Positions 1 through 9,793 of a DNA stretch of 64,000 nt are shown here, in pieces. The stretch spans positions 8,795,744-8,859,743 of the forward strand of contig OY783194.1 of assembly GCA_963678675.1 (NCBI GenBank), written 5' to 3'. This DNA comes from Xiphydria camelus. Lineage: Eukaryota; Arthropoda; Insecta; Hymenoptera; Xiphydriidae. The translations under genes were made by a program, and so were the position numbers. Each line of letters opens with the position of its first letter. The first letter of the stretch is position 1. The notes under the pieces are model-generated. The model was given only the letters and a program-made list of their open reading frames with translations. It had not been told where the DNA came from and did not search any database.

Positions 1-152
1 GCAGTAACATAATATAACTTTCTAAAAAACCATGATTATATAGACGAAGTGAAATTAATTTTCTGTAGCAACACAACCAAATATTCAAAATGACGAAGAA
101 CAAAAATGATATTTATGAAGTAAAATATTACTCTTCTTTTGTTTGTTGTAGT

Positions 153-724
153 TTAGCATCGGTTACAGGAAAACATCCAGTTTTCCATGATCTCATTCAG
201 AGCATTAACAGTAGAATGAAGATACGTGCTGATTGTTGTTTGCGACATGCACGTCAAAAAGTCTTGCCCAACTCTTCTCTGATATGATCCAGATGCCATA
301 AAATTTATAGTTGCTAAAACCTGAAAAAAATATGAAGAAATATGACAAATTATTACCAAGTAATATTATGCAGTTTATTAAATAATTAAATAGTAAAATT
401 ACGTACCTGTAATTCATGAGGAATACAGGTGCTCCTTCTCACAATAGGCATGAATGGTCTTAATTCGTCAATTATGCTTCTTATAGCATCTTTAGAAAAC
501 CTAAATTAAATATATACAGTATTGAATGAAAATGGTCTACATTAAACTTGTTGATAGTATCTGAATTCTAACCTGTACAACTGACGAAAATAATTTTCGG
601 GAATCTCGAATGGATCTTGCGCATCTCTTAGTCTTCGCCGAGTTGTTCTAAGCACTTCAATTTCGTATTCGTGAACATCAATTTCGTCACCAATAATAAG
701 TAATAATATATCCATAATAATCAA
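153..724 (-). pseudogene. HARBI1-like (PIF/Harbinger) transposase fragment
   Basis: The relic has three exon-like blocks on the minus strand: 724-573, 500-407 and 320 to about 165. They are joined by plausible splice sites (CAG|GTTAG, CAG|GTACGT, TTTAG and TTTTCAG acceptors). Block 1 gives an N-terminal segment ending FRQLYRL. Block 2 gives a segment with ELRPFM and RRST. Block 3 contains FMASGSYQRRVGQDF and LNEIMENW, which are hallmarks of HARBI1/PIF DDE nucleases. The catalytic GAVDGTH region would lie left of the window, or is lost, because the frame stops just after LNEIMENW. HARBI1-type proteins are the catalytic transposases of Harbinger elements. No TIR was located, so the element limits are unknown. 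Confidence 0.75.
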
Positions 725-1040
725 CGCTTCAAGTAAATAAAGTCACATGCACAATATTTCGCGCGTCTTTCGTACAATGTCACTGTTTCGACATGAATTT
801 TCTTGCCGAGAGAGATCTCACGTGAAATATCTCTCAATATTAAAAAAAGGGATTAGAGAGCACTAGAGGGTCTTCTCGTTTTCTAATAAAATGCTAGCTG
901 CTAATTCGTTTTAAAGTTTTTTATTAAAGAATGAGAAGACTAATATAGAGCTTTATAATTAAGTTTGTTTAATAGTATTAACTCTTAATTTTATAAACAA
1001 TCATTATATTTACCACAAAATATCGATTCTTGTCAACTTA

Positions 1041-1132
1041 GGATATCTGTCAGACATCTACGCGCTGTCTATATCTAGATTTCGACCACATTTAGACATA
1101 TAGACATCTTGTAGATGTCTGACAGATATTCT
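1041..1132. repeat. short foldback (MITE-like inverted repeat)
   Basis: GGATATCTGTCAGACATCTAC at the left is matched by its near-perfect reverse complement at 1111-1131. The ~50-bp spacer holds further AGACAT motifs. It lies between two oppositely oriented Harbinger fragments and could be a tiny non-autonomous element. Confidence 0.5.
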
Positions 1133-1169
1133 CTGCTACTAGGTAATACTTCACCACATGTTGTGACAG

Positions 1170-1653
1170 GTATTGCTCACACTAAACTTTCTTGCTTCTG
1201 GCTCATACCAAAAAAGAGTGGGACAGGATTACCTCACCTGCGTAAGCCAATCAACAGCGAGCATTATTTTACATAGAGTTATATATGCTCTGAATGAAAT
1301 AATGCAAGATTGGATTCAATTCCTATGGAAGAAGCAGAGATTCAACGCATTAAAGAAGAGTAAGTTGTCATTAGTGAAGTAACTGTATGCAAGATTAATA
1401 TTCAATGGGAAAAAGAGAGTATCCATATAATATACCCAAACCGCTGCAAATATCTCATTATGAAAATAACCATTCATGGTAGTATTACAATTCCGTGATG
1501 CCATTGTAAATTACAGATATTGGGCAAATGCTCAGTTTCCTGGTGTATTAGGTGCTGTCGATGGCACTCACATAGCTATTGTTTCCCCTGACAGTAACCA
1601 AGAGCAATGGTATATAAATCGAAAGCTATATCATTCACTTAACGTGCTGATTG
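1170..1653 (+). pseudogene. HARBI1-like (PIF/Harbinger) transposase fragment
   Basis: An exon-like block begins after an acceptor (TTGTGACAG) at 1170 and encodes FLASGSYQKRVGQDY and ALNEIMQDW. After a frame break and a GTAAGT donor near 1360, a second block starts at about 1516 after an ATTACAG acceptor. It encodes FPGVLGAVDGTHIAI, which carries the first catalytic Asp of PIF/Harbinger nucleases (VDGTH). The reading is open to about 1653, then a GTATGT donor follows. The C-terminal half, with the other catalytic residues, is absent. This fragment is diverged from, and points away from, the minus-strand fragment at 153-724, so they are probably two separate elements. Confidence 0.8.
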
Positions 1654-2406
1654 TATGTATTATTTTTTCAGTTTATGAATATTTCAAATCAATTGCTAAA
1701 CTATCGGTCGTGTGTTTTATTGAACTACACTACGCAACAAAATTATCGCAACAACTTATTTTACTCTAAAAATTGTCAAACTTCGGAAGCCCGTAACACA
1801 GCGAAAAATCATCGTATCCCTATCTTTTTTTTTTAATTAAAGCTTAAAATCTCAGCTTTACTATCCCAAAGTTTATTTTTCGATTTAAAGCACCGAGAGA
1901 TTAAGAGACCCTGAAAATCAAGGTCATCTTTTGAAACTTAAAAATTTGCAAAGTTTGCGCATTGACACGGAGTTACAAAATTTTTTTTTTCAAATTTTGA
2001 TCACAGAAAATGAAAGTTCAACTCTTTACCTTTAATTAAAAAAAAATGTTTACTTTCCGATTTTTCTACGCCATTCTACAGCGTTTTAAATAAAAAAAAC
2101 TGAAAATCCCGTTTTTTCCCGTGTTACAGGGCCCAGGTATCGCGATAAATAATCATATTTTTTAAGACAAATGCATGGGCTTTATTGGGGCATCGAAATG
2201 CATCGCTTTCATATGAATTTTTTCTCAAAGAACAGATGATGGCCTACAAAATTTTTCGATGTTCAGGAGTGAAAATACCGTTCGAACACGAAACTTCCTA
2301 TAGAACTCGTCCAGGTACACTTGTACAGTAAGTTAACATACGTGCAATACCTTTTCGGCGACCTCTAACTTGGCCCCAATGTCCCGATTAACTCGCGATC
2401 AACGTC
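1654..2406. other. no gene recognised
   Basis: This is AT-rich sequence with homopolymer runs. A stretch near 2080-2115 (AAAAAACTGAAAATCCCG) reappears in inverted orientation near 8855-8885, outside the large inverted element pair. No coding potential was recognised. Confidence 0.5.
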
Positions 2407-2943
2407 TAAGGGGCCGTCCATAAGTGGGCGTCCATAACGGCGCACCGCACCTCGCACCGACCCTCGCACCGCACTTAGCCTGGTACAGGCGAGGTAAATA
2501 GGCGCGTGGAAAGAGATGGGCCCGTCCATAACGGCGCACGGCCCTTCGCCTCGCACATTTCGCCCTCGCACAAGGAATAGAGCGTCCACAACGGCGCACC
2601 GCACCTCGCACCGCCCTTAGCCTGGTACAGGCGAGGTAAATAGGCGCGTGGAAAGAGATGGGCCCGTCCATAACGGCGCACGGCCCTTCGCCTCGCACAT
2701 GGCATGGTACCATCGCCCTCGCGCAAGAAATAGAGCTTGGTATTTCTTCGAGCCTCGAGCATCGCACATCTCCCAGTGCTCCGTCGTATCATTGCATGAT
2801 TTTTTTTAAATAAATGAAAACATTATTTTTCGTATTTGATTATATATCTGATTAGTGAAAAATATTATTAAAAATGTTTATTAAATTTTAACGCCTATTG
2901 AAACAAAAAACAAATTACTGCATATTAACTACAGCATGCAACT

Positions 2944-3264
2944 GTTAACAAAACTAATTATGTTGCATATTTGCAACATTACAGAACAAACTGAGAATGA
3001 AATACCTAATCTAAAACAATTTTTGCCTTTTGTGAGGCACGAAAACACTCCACATTTGTCACATTTGAAATGGGTAAACCCTTTGCACAAGTAGGAAACT
3101 TGCACCTTTGTCTTGAGGAATCGTACGAGTATTTTATCCAATGACTTGCTTCGTCGTTTCTAATATTCATTGGAGGGATACGAGCTGCTGGCCCTCTTTT
3201 TATTTCTTCATCAATTAATTGTTGAGTGTCATTTGATGGTCTTCCACTTTTTTTCTCCTTCTTT
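2944..3264 (-). pseudogene. piggyBac-type transposase C-terminal relic (left arm)
   Basis: On the minus strand the sequence encodes a GRPS-containing segment, then RQRCKFPTC. After a one-base frame change it gives a CDKCGVF-CL-KGKNCF segment. The C..C / C..C / CF spacing matches the cysteine-rich zinc finger at the C-terminus of piggyBac-family transposases, where it contributes to DNA binding. The catalytic DDD domain is absent. The same relic occurs in mirrored position in the other arm (7805-8125), so it was inside the unit before the inverted pair formed. Confidence 0.65.
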
Positions 3265-4940
3265 GATCCCAGATTGCACAGGCACTCTGCTACTCTTCTA
3301 ATCTAAATTACCATATGTGTGTGGGGCATTCTCTGTCAAGACAGCCACCTTTTTCATGTGGGTCTCAAAAAAATCTGATTTTTATTTACATAGTCATACT
3401 TGATGAAAAAGCATTACCTAATTTTTTTTAGATTTTTTTCAGGCGCCGTTAATGGTATACATCAATTTTAAAATAAATTTTAACTTTAAAGTTTCAAGTA
3501 TACTATTAATCTCATAAACAACTTTGTATACATGACAATTTTTGTTTTTTTCTCAATTTTTCAAAAAAAAATATACAAAAAATTTTAAGTGACATTAAAA
3601 GGCATTTTCTTACAAAAAAGTGAAAAAAACACTAGAAAATATTTATATCGCCAATGCGACAGTCTCGATTTTTCTTAAAAAATTCAGTACATTTGAAATC
3701 AATAAAAACTGCAGAAAAAAAGTTGGTAGTGGGAGGGTCATTTCTTCATGAAGAAAAAAATTCTTTAAGTTTTTTCTCTTAAAAATATTTTTTTTAATCG
3801 GACTGTCGTGTATCCTTCTATGCATCTATGCATAGACGGATAAAGAAAATTTTCTAATTTTTAAACGAATTCTTTTTAGTTTTTTCTCTTAAACATTTTT
3901 TCAAAAATCCGAAAATGTTCTTTGTTTCTATGCATAGATGCATAGAAGGATAAAAAACATTTTCTGATGAAAAAAAAATTTTTTAAGACAAAAAACTTAA
4001 GAAGTATTTTTTTCTTCATGAAGAAATGGCCCTTCCACTACCACATTTTTTTCTACACAGTTTTTATTGATTTCAAATGTACTGAATTTTTTTAAGAAAA
4101 ATCGACTGTCGAAATAAATATTTTCTGGTGTTTTTTTCACTTTCTTGTAAGAAAATGCCTTTTAATGTCACTTAAAAATTTTTATATATTTTCTTTGAAA
4201 AATTGAGAAAAAACAAAAATTTGCATGTATAGGTACCTACTTGAAACTTTAAAGTTAAAATTTATTTTTCAAATCGATTTATACCATTAACGGCGCGTGA
4301 AATAATCTGAAAAAATTCAGGTAATGTTTTTTCGTCCGATTGGTGCCGTCCCCGGACAAATGCATGTGCACCGCAATAGTTGAATTTATTGCGGGTCTGC
4401 ACTTTGTCCGAGGAGAGCGAAAGGCAGAGGGTTTCCGTGCCCTCCCGCGAGGCTCCTGAAATTTGAGCACGCGCGGTCGAGTGGCTCTTCGCTTGCGACT
4501 CGAGGTACCCCGACGCGTGTCGCTGTCGCTAGACTGGGTATTCTATTTACACCACGCCCGTTGGACCCGCCGTTTTTATTTTTTTTCGGTTGTTAAATGA
4601 TGGAACCTCTCCCGGTAGTCGGGTAATAAATTGTACTTTCGCTGCTCCTTCACATAAGTGCCTGACATCGAGTAGTTTTTGCTTATTTCGATAGTAGGTC
4701 ATTCATTTCAGTGATTGCAATTAAACATTATTCTATTTACTTCATAAATATCCCTAAAATTGATAATTTGTTTTTAGTTTGCTATGATTACATGTAACAG
4801 CGTTGACTTCTGAATGAGAGACAGTTCACGGAGGTGAAGTCTCATCTTCCGCTGGAAGGTTAAAAAATTAAAGAAAAAGGATTTTAAAATTTCAAGGTCA
4901 ATGGCTTAATACAGTTCAATATATACAAGATGTTTTTAAA

Positions 4941-5331
4941 CCTCTGACCCAGAGAGAAAAACCCTATATTCATTAAAAAATTACGGACATAATGCAATTG
5001 ATTTTATTGAAATCCGTTAAGAATTTACGGAGAAATTAATTATTAAACAGTTATAAATGTTTTGAATTTATTCGGAATTGATGATGTCATATATCAATTA
5101 ATCAATATATCAATTAAGATAATCGCATTTGCTATCGTTATTATAAACATTATCCTCATGAGCCTTGATATGACGTCATCAATGCCGAATAAATTCAAAA
5201 TATTAATTACTTTTTAATAATTAATTTCGCCGCAAGTTCTTAACGGATTTCAATAAAATCAATTGCATTGTGTCCGTAATTTTTTAATGAACATAGGGTT
5301 CCCCCCCCCCCCCCGCCCTCTGGGTCAGAGG
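4941..5331. repeat. nested foldback in unit A (~390 bp)
   Basis: CCTCTGACCCAGAG at the left is matched by CTCTGGGTCAGAGG at the right. Extended arms of about 180 bp follow (ATTACGGACA...GATTTTATTGAAATCCGTTAAGAA), with a short centre near 5100-5180. It is followed by a C-run at 5301-5315. A related copy sits in unit B at 5760-6128, so the insertion predates the duplication of the unit. Confidence 0.7.
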
Positions 5332-5346
5332 TTTGAGAACACTCGG

Positions 5347-5373
5347 CACACACACACACACACACACACACAC
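5347..5373. repeat. (CA)n microsatellite
   Basis: Thirteen or so CA dinucleotides. The tract lies in a ~125-bp stretch of unit A (about 5310-5430) that has no counterpart in unit B. Confidence 0.95.
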
Positions 5374-5759
5374 CTATGTACCTTTGCTGTCACTTACTCT
5401 AAACCGAACGATGATTCTGTAATTTGGTAGAGACAAGTGGATTATAGTTCCTGTTAGAATGACTTTAGTATGACTGAAAGGCTAGGCTAGATGCGAGGCG
5501 TCACTATGAGCACTGCTCCATGCTATGGGCGAGGCTATGTGCGGTGCGATGTGCGGTGCGATGTGCGGTGCGAGGTGCGGTGCGCCGTTATGGACGGCCC
5601 CTAAGGGGCCGTCCATAACGGCGCACCGCACCTCGCACCGCACATAGCCTCGCCCATAGCATGGAGCAGTGCTCATAGTGACGCCTCGCATCTAGCCTAG
5701 CCTTTCAGTCATACTAAAGTCATTCTAACAGGAACTATAATCCACTTGTCTCTAACAAA

Positions 5760-6128
5760 TGGGGGGGAAACCCTATGTTCATTAAAAAATTACGGACACG
5801 ATGCAATTGATTTTATTGAAATCCGTTAAGAACTTGCGGCGAAATTAATTATTAAAAAGTAATTAATATTTTGAATTTATTCGGCATTGATGACGTCATA
5901 TCAAGGCTCATGAGGATAATGTTTATATTAACGATAGCAAATGCGATTATCTTAATTGATATACTGATTAATTGATATATGATATCATCAATTCCGAATA
6001 AATTCAAAACATTTATAACTGTTTAATAATTAATTTCTCCGTAAATTTTTAACGGATTTCAATAAAATCAATTGCATTATGTCCGTAATTTTTTAATGAA
6101 TATAGGGTTTTTCTCTCTGGGTCAGAGG
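5760..6128. repeat. nested foldback in unit B
   Basis: Mirror copy of the foldback at 4941-5331. The outer end TCTGGGTCAGAGG is kept. The inner end is eroded: it starts in a G-run at 5760-5767, without the CCTCTGACCC terminus. Confidence 0.65.
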
Positions 6129-7804
6129 TTTAAAAACATCCTGTATATATTGAACTGTATTAAGCCATTGACCTTGAAATTTTTTAATCCTTTTTCTTTA
6201 ATTTTTTAACCTTCCAGCGGAAGATGAGATTTCACCTCCGTGGACTCCTCCGTGTCTCTCATTCAGAAGTCAACGCTGTTACATGTAATCATAGCAAACT
6301 AAAAACAAATTATCAATTTTAGGGATATTTATGAAGTAAATAGAATAATGTTTAATTGCAATCACTGAAATGAATGACCTACTATCGAAATAAGCAAAAA
6401 CTACTCGATATTAGGCACTTATGTGAAGGAGCAGCGAAAGTACAATTTATTACCCGACTACCGGGAGAGGTTCCATCATTTAACAACCGAAAAAAAATAA
6501 AAACGGCGGGTCCAACGGGCGTGGTGTAAATAGAATACCCAGTCTAGCGACAGCGACACGCGTCGGGGTACCTCGAGTCGCAAGCGAAGAGCCACTCGAC
6601 CGCGTGCTCAAATTTCAGGAGCCTCGCGGGAGGGCACGGAAACCCTCTGCCTTTCGCTCTCCTCGGACAAAGTGCAGACCCGCAATAAATTCAACTATTG
6701 CGGTGCACATGCATTTGTCCGGGGACGGCACCAATCGGACGAAAAACCATTACCTGAATTTTTTCAGATTATTTCACGCGCCGTTAATGGTATAAATCGA
6801 TTTGAAAAATAAATTTTAACTTTAAAGTTTCAAGTAGGTACCTATACATGCAAATTTTTGTTTTTTCTCAATTTTTCAAAGAAAATATATAAAAATTTTT
6901 AAGTGACATTAAAAGGCATTTTCTTACAAGAAAGTGAAAAAAACACCAGAAAATATTTATTTCGACAGTCGATTTTTCTTAAAAAAATTCAGTACATTTG
7001 AAATCAATAAAAACTGTGTAGAAAAAAATGTGGTAATGGAAAGGCCATTTCTTCATGAAGAAAAAAATACTTAAGTTTTTTGTCTTAAAAAAATTTGTTT
7101 CATCAGAAAATGTTTTTTATCCTTCTATGCATCTATGCATAGAAACAAAGAACATTTTCGGATTTTTGAAAAAATGTTTAAGAGAAAAAACTAAAAAGAA
7201 TTCGTTTAAAAATCAGAAAATTTTCTTTATCCGTCTATGCACGGATGCATAGAAGGATACATAACAGTCCGATTAAAAAAAATATTTTTAAGAGAAAAAA
7301 CTTAAAGAATTTTTTTCTTCATGAAGAAATGACCCTCCCACTACCAAATTTTTTTCTGCAGTTTTTATTGATTTCAAATGTACTGAATTTTTTAAGAAAA
7401 ATCGAGACTGTCGCATTGGCGATATAAATATTTTCTAGTGTTTTTTCACTTTTTTGTAAGAAAATGCCTTTTAATGTCACTTAAAATTTTTTGTATATTT
7501 TTTTTTGAAAAATTGAGAAAAAAACAAAAATTGTCATGTATACAAAGTTGTTTATGAGATTAATAGTATACTTGAAACTTTAAAGTTAAAATTTATTTTA
7601 AAATTGATGTATACCATAAACGGCGCCTGAAAAAAATCTAAAAAAAATTAGGTAATGCTTTTTCATCAAGTATGACTATGTAAATAAAAATCAGATTTTT
7701 TTGAGACCCTCATGAAAAAGGTGGCTGTCTTGACAGAGAATGCCCCACACACATATGGTAAATTAGATTAGAAGAGTAGCAGAGTGCCTGTGCAATCTGG
7801 GGTC

Positions 7805-8125
7805 AAAGAAGGAGAAAAAAAGTGGAAGACCATCAAATGACACTCAACAATTAATTGATGAAGAAATAAAAAGAGGGCCAGCAGCTCGTATCCCTCCAAT
7901 GAATATTAGAAACGACGAAGCAAGTCATTGGATAAAATACTCGTACGATTCCTCAAGACAAAGGTGCAAGTTTCCTACTTGTGCAAAGGGTTTACCCATT
8001 TCAAATGTGACAAATGTGGAGTGTTTTTGTGCCTCACAAAAGGCAAAAATTGTTTTAGATTAGGTATTTCATTCTCAGTTTGTTCTGTAATGTTGCAAAT
8101 ATGCAACATAATTAGTTTTTTTAAC
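7805..8125 (+). pseudogene. piggyBac-type transposase C-terminal relic (right arm)
   Basis: Plus-strand mirror of the relic at 2944-3264. A segment with GRPS and RGPAARIP is followed by RQRCKFPTC. A frame change then leads into KCDKCGVFLCLTKGKNCF, the cysteine pattern of the piggyBac C-terminal zinc finger. The frame change is in the same place in both arms, so the relic was already broken before duplication. Confidence 0.65.
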
Positions 8126-8651
8126 AGTTGCATGCTGTAGTTAATATGCGGTAATTTGTTTTTTGTTTCAATAGGCGTTAAAATTTAATAAACATTTTTA
8201 ATAATATTTTTCACTAATCAGATATATAATCGAATACGAAAAATAATGTTTTCATTTATTTAAAAAAAATCATGCAATGATACGACGGAGCACTGGGAGA
8301 TGTGCGATGCTCGAGGCTCGAAGAAATACCAAGCTCTATTTCTTGCGCGAGGGCGATGGTACCATGCCATGTGCGAGGCGAAGGGCCGTGCGCCGTTATG
8401 GACGGGCCCATCTCTTTTCACACACGCGCCTATTTACCTCGCCTGTACCAGGCTAAGGGCGGTGCGAGGTGCGGTGCGCCGTTGTGGACGCTCTATTCCT
8501 TGTGCGAGGGCGAAATGTGCGAGGCGAAGGGCCGTGCGCCGTTATGGACGGGCCCATCTCTTTCCACACGCGCCTATTTACCTCGCCTGTACCAGGCTAA
8601 GTGCGGTGCGAGGGTCGGTGCGAGGTGCGGTGCGCCGTTATGGACGCCCAC

Positions 8652-9552
8652 TAACTTGGCCCCAATACCCCGTGTTAACTTACGAACGGCTTCTATGTAA
8701 CTTCGCCCCAAAATGTCCCCATCTCGATACCAAAATCTCTGAAGAAGTAGTCCAGGTATACCTGGACGCAATATACGACCTTCAATAATTCGAAACAAAA
8801 ATTTATAAGTTCAAAAAAAATTACGCAATTGATGTTCAGTTGAGTAATACTCCCAAAAACCGGGATTTTCAGTTTTTTACAAAAAAATATTTAATTTTAA
8901 TTAATAAAAAGGAATTTCAGTGTAACTGCCCTTTATGCACTTGTTAAATTCCTCCCCATTACTTTACACAACAGCTTTCAGATGGCGCCCTATTCGCCTT
9001 GCACGGTCCCTATTACATTATATTTTTTTACTCAATAACTAAACGGTGGATCTTGCCTATTTTTTAATATATTCTTTTATGAATATAGAACTATGTGTCT
9101 GAATTTTTTTAACAAATCGGTGGATGTTTTAGCTTCAAAATGTGAAAAATACTTCAAAGCATGCTCATTTATATGAGGTAAAATGGGAGAAATGCACATC
9201 TTTAAAATTTAATATCTTTATTTTCCGACGGTAGATCGTTTTTTTTCACTAACAAAAATGTTTTATTTTGTCGAGATCTACGTCTGAAAAAAATTTCAGA
9301 ATTTCCGTAGATGAATCGATATCGTGATAGTACTACCTTAAAGAATCTTGGGAACAAATTGGAGTAACTTTCTATATTTTTGATAATAGGGGTGAAACAT
9401 CCATAGGTTTGTTTTTGTTCATTCGTATTAAATTCGTTATATATTCATGATGTTTTCATAACAATTTCTTATTAGATTCATGATAAAAAATCGTAGTAAA
9501 TTAATTTTTCATTTTTTTTTAAGTGAAATTTCTTATGTCGCGGTAGCTGCCG
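8652..9552. other. no gene recognised; flank between unit B and Transib
   Basis: It starts TAACTTGGCCCCAAT, a motif that also occurs at about 2367, just outside the left end of unit A in the same orientation. The rest is AT-rich. Near 8855-8885 there is inverted similarity to 2080-2115. Confidence 0.5.
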
Positions 9553-9793
9553 GTTCCAAATGCCGAAAAGGTGTCCAAAATTCCCTAAAATCAATCTTTG
9601 CTTTGGGGACTTTTTAGGGTCTAGTTATGTAGGTTGGTACTTGGCCTATTAGAAACCGTGTTTCATAACCATCAAACTTGCACGTGGACCTCTCCGCAGG
9701 CATTATTATCCGAACGCAGCGCGCGAGAGATTCTGAGCGCTGTATAGCCGTGAACCAAGTTTTTCGTGTAAAAGTGACTTCGAATGGATGGAA

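Larger units (their letters stand above)
2410..5601. mobile_element. unit A of an inverted pair: ~3.2 kb TIR element, TAA-flanked
   Basis: The unit is bounded by GGGGCCGTCCATAA at 2410 and its reverse complement (ending GGACGGCCCC) at 5601. TAA is present at 2407-2409 and 5602-5604. A second possible outer edge is GTGGGCGTCC at 2424, also preceded by TAA. A TAA duplication with a GGGGCC-type TIR is what PIF/Harbinger elements show, so that superfamily is inferred. GC-rich subterminal sequence repeats the GTCCATAACGGCGCAC motif several times (about 2430, 2528, 2588, 2670). The interior holds a piggyBac C-terminal relic, a nested foldback and long low-complexity AT stretches. No transposase of its own class was found, so the unit looks non-autonomous. 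It is mirrored by unit B (5605-8651). Confidence 0.7.
5605..8651. mobile_element. unit B of an inverted pair: ~3.05 kb TIR element, TAA-flanked
   Basis: This is the mirror image of unit A. It starts GGGGCCGTCCATAACGGC at 5605, immediately after the shared TAA at 5602-5604, and ends ...TTATGGACGCCCAC at 8651, followed by TAA at 8652-8654. The arms are highly similar over ~3 kb but carry scattered substitutions and indels. For example, the 63-codon frames at 4279-4470 and 6604-6795 differ at one visible residue, and the CA repeat is absent here. That argues for two real copies. GC-rich subterminal motif repeats are found at 8390-8640. The apparent long frames at 8300-8788 are an effect of these GC-rich repeats and are not annotated as genes. 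Confidence 0.7.

Noticed and set aside
2410..8651. Inverted pair as an assembly or amplification artefact
   Set aside because: The arms differ by scattered substitutions, indels and a CA repeat, and TAA is present at the ends and centre, which fits real insertions; long reads would settle it.
8300..8788. Open frames up to 162 codons at the right end of unit B (and mirrored frames at 2365-2792)
   Set aside because: They arise from GC-rich GTCCATAACGGCGCAC repeats, exist in several frames at once and have no domain.
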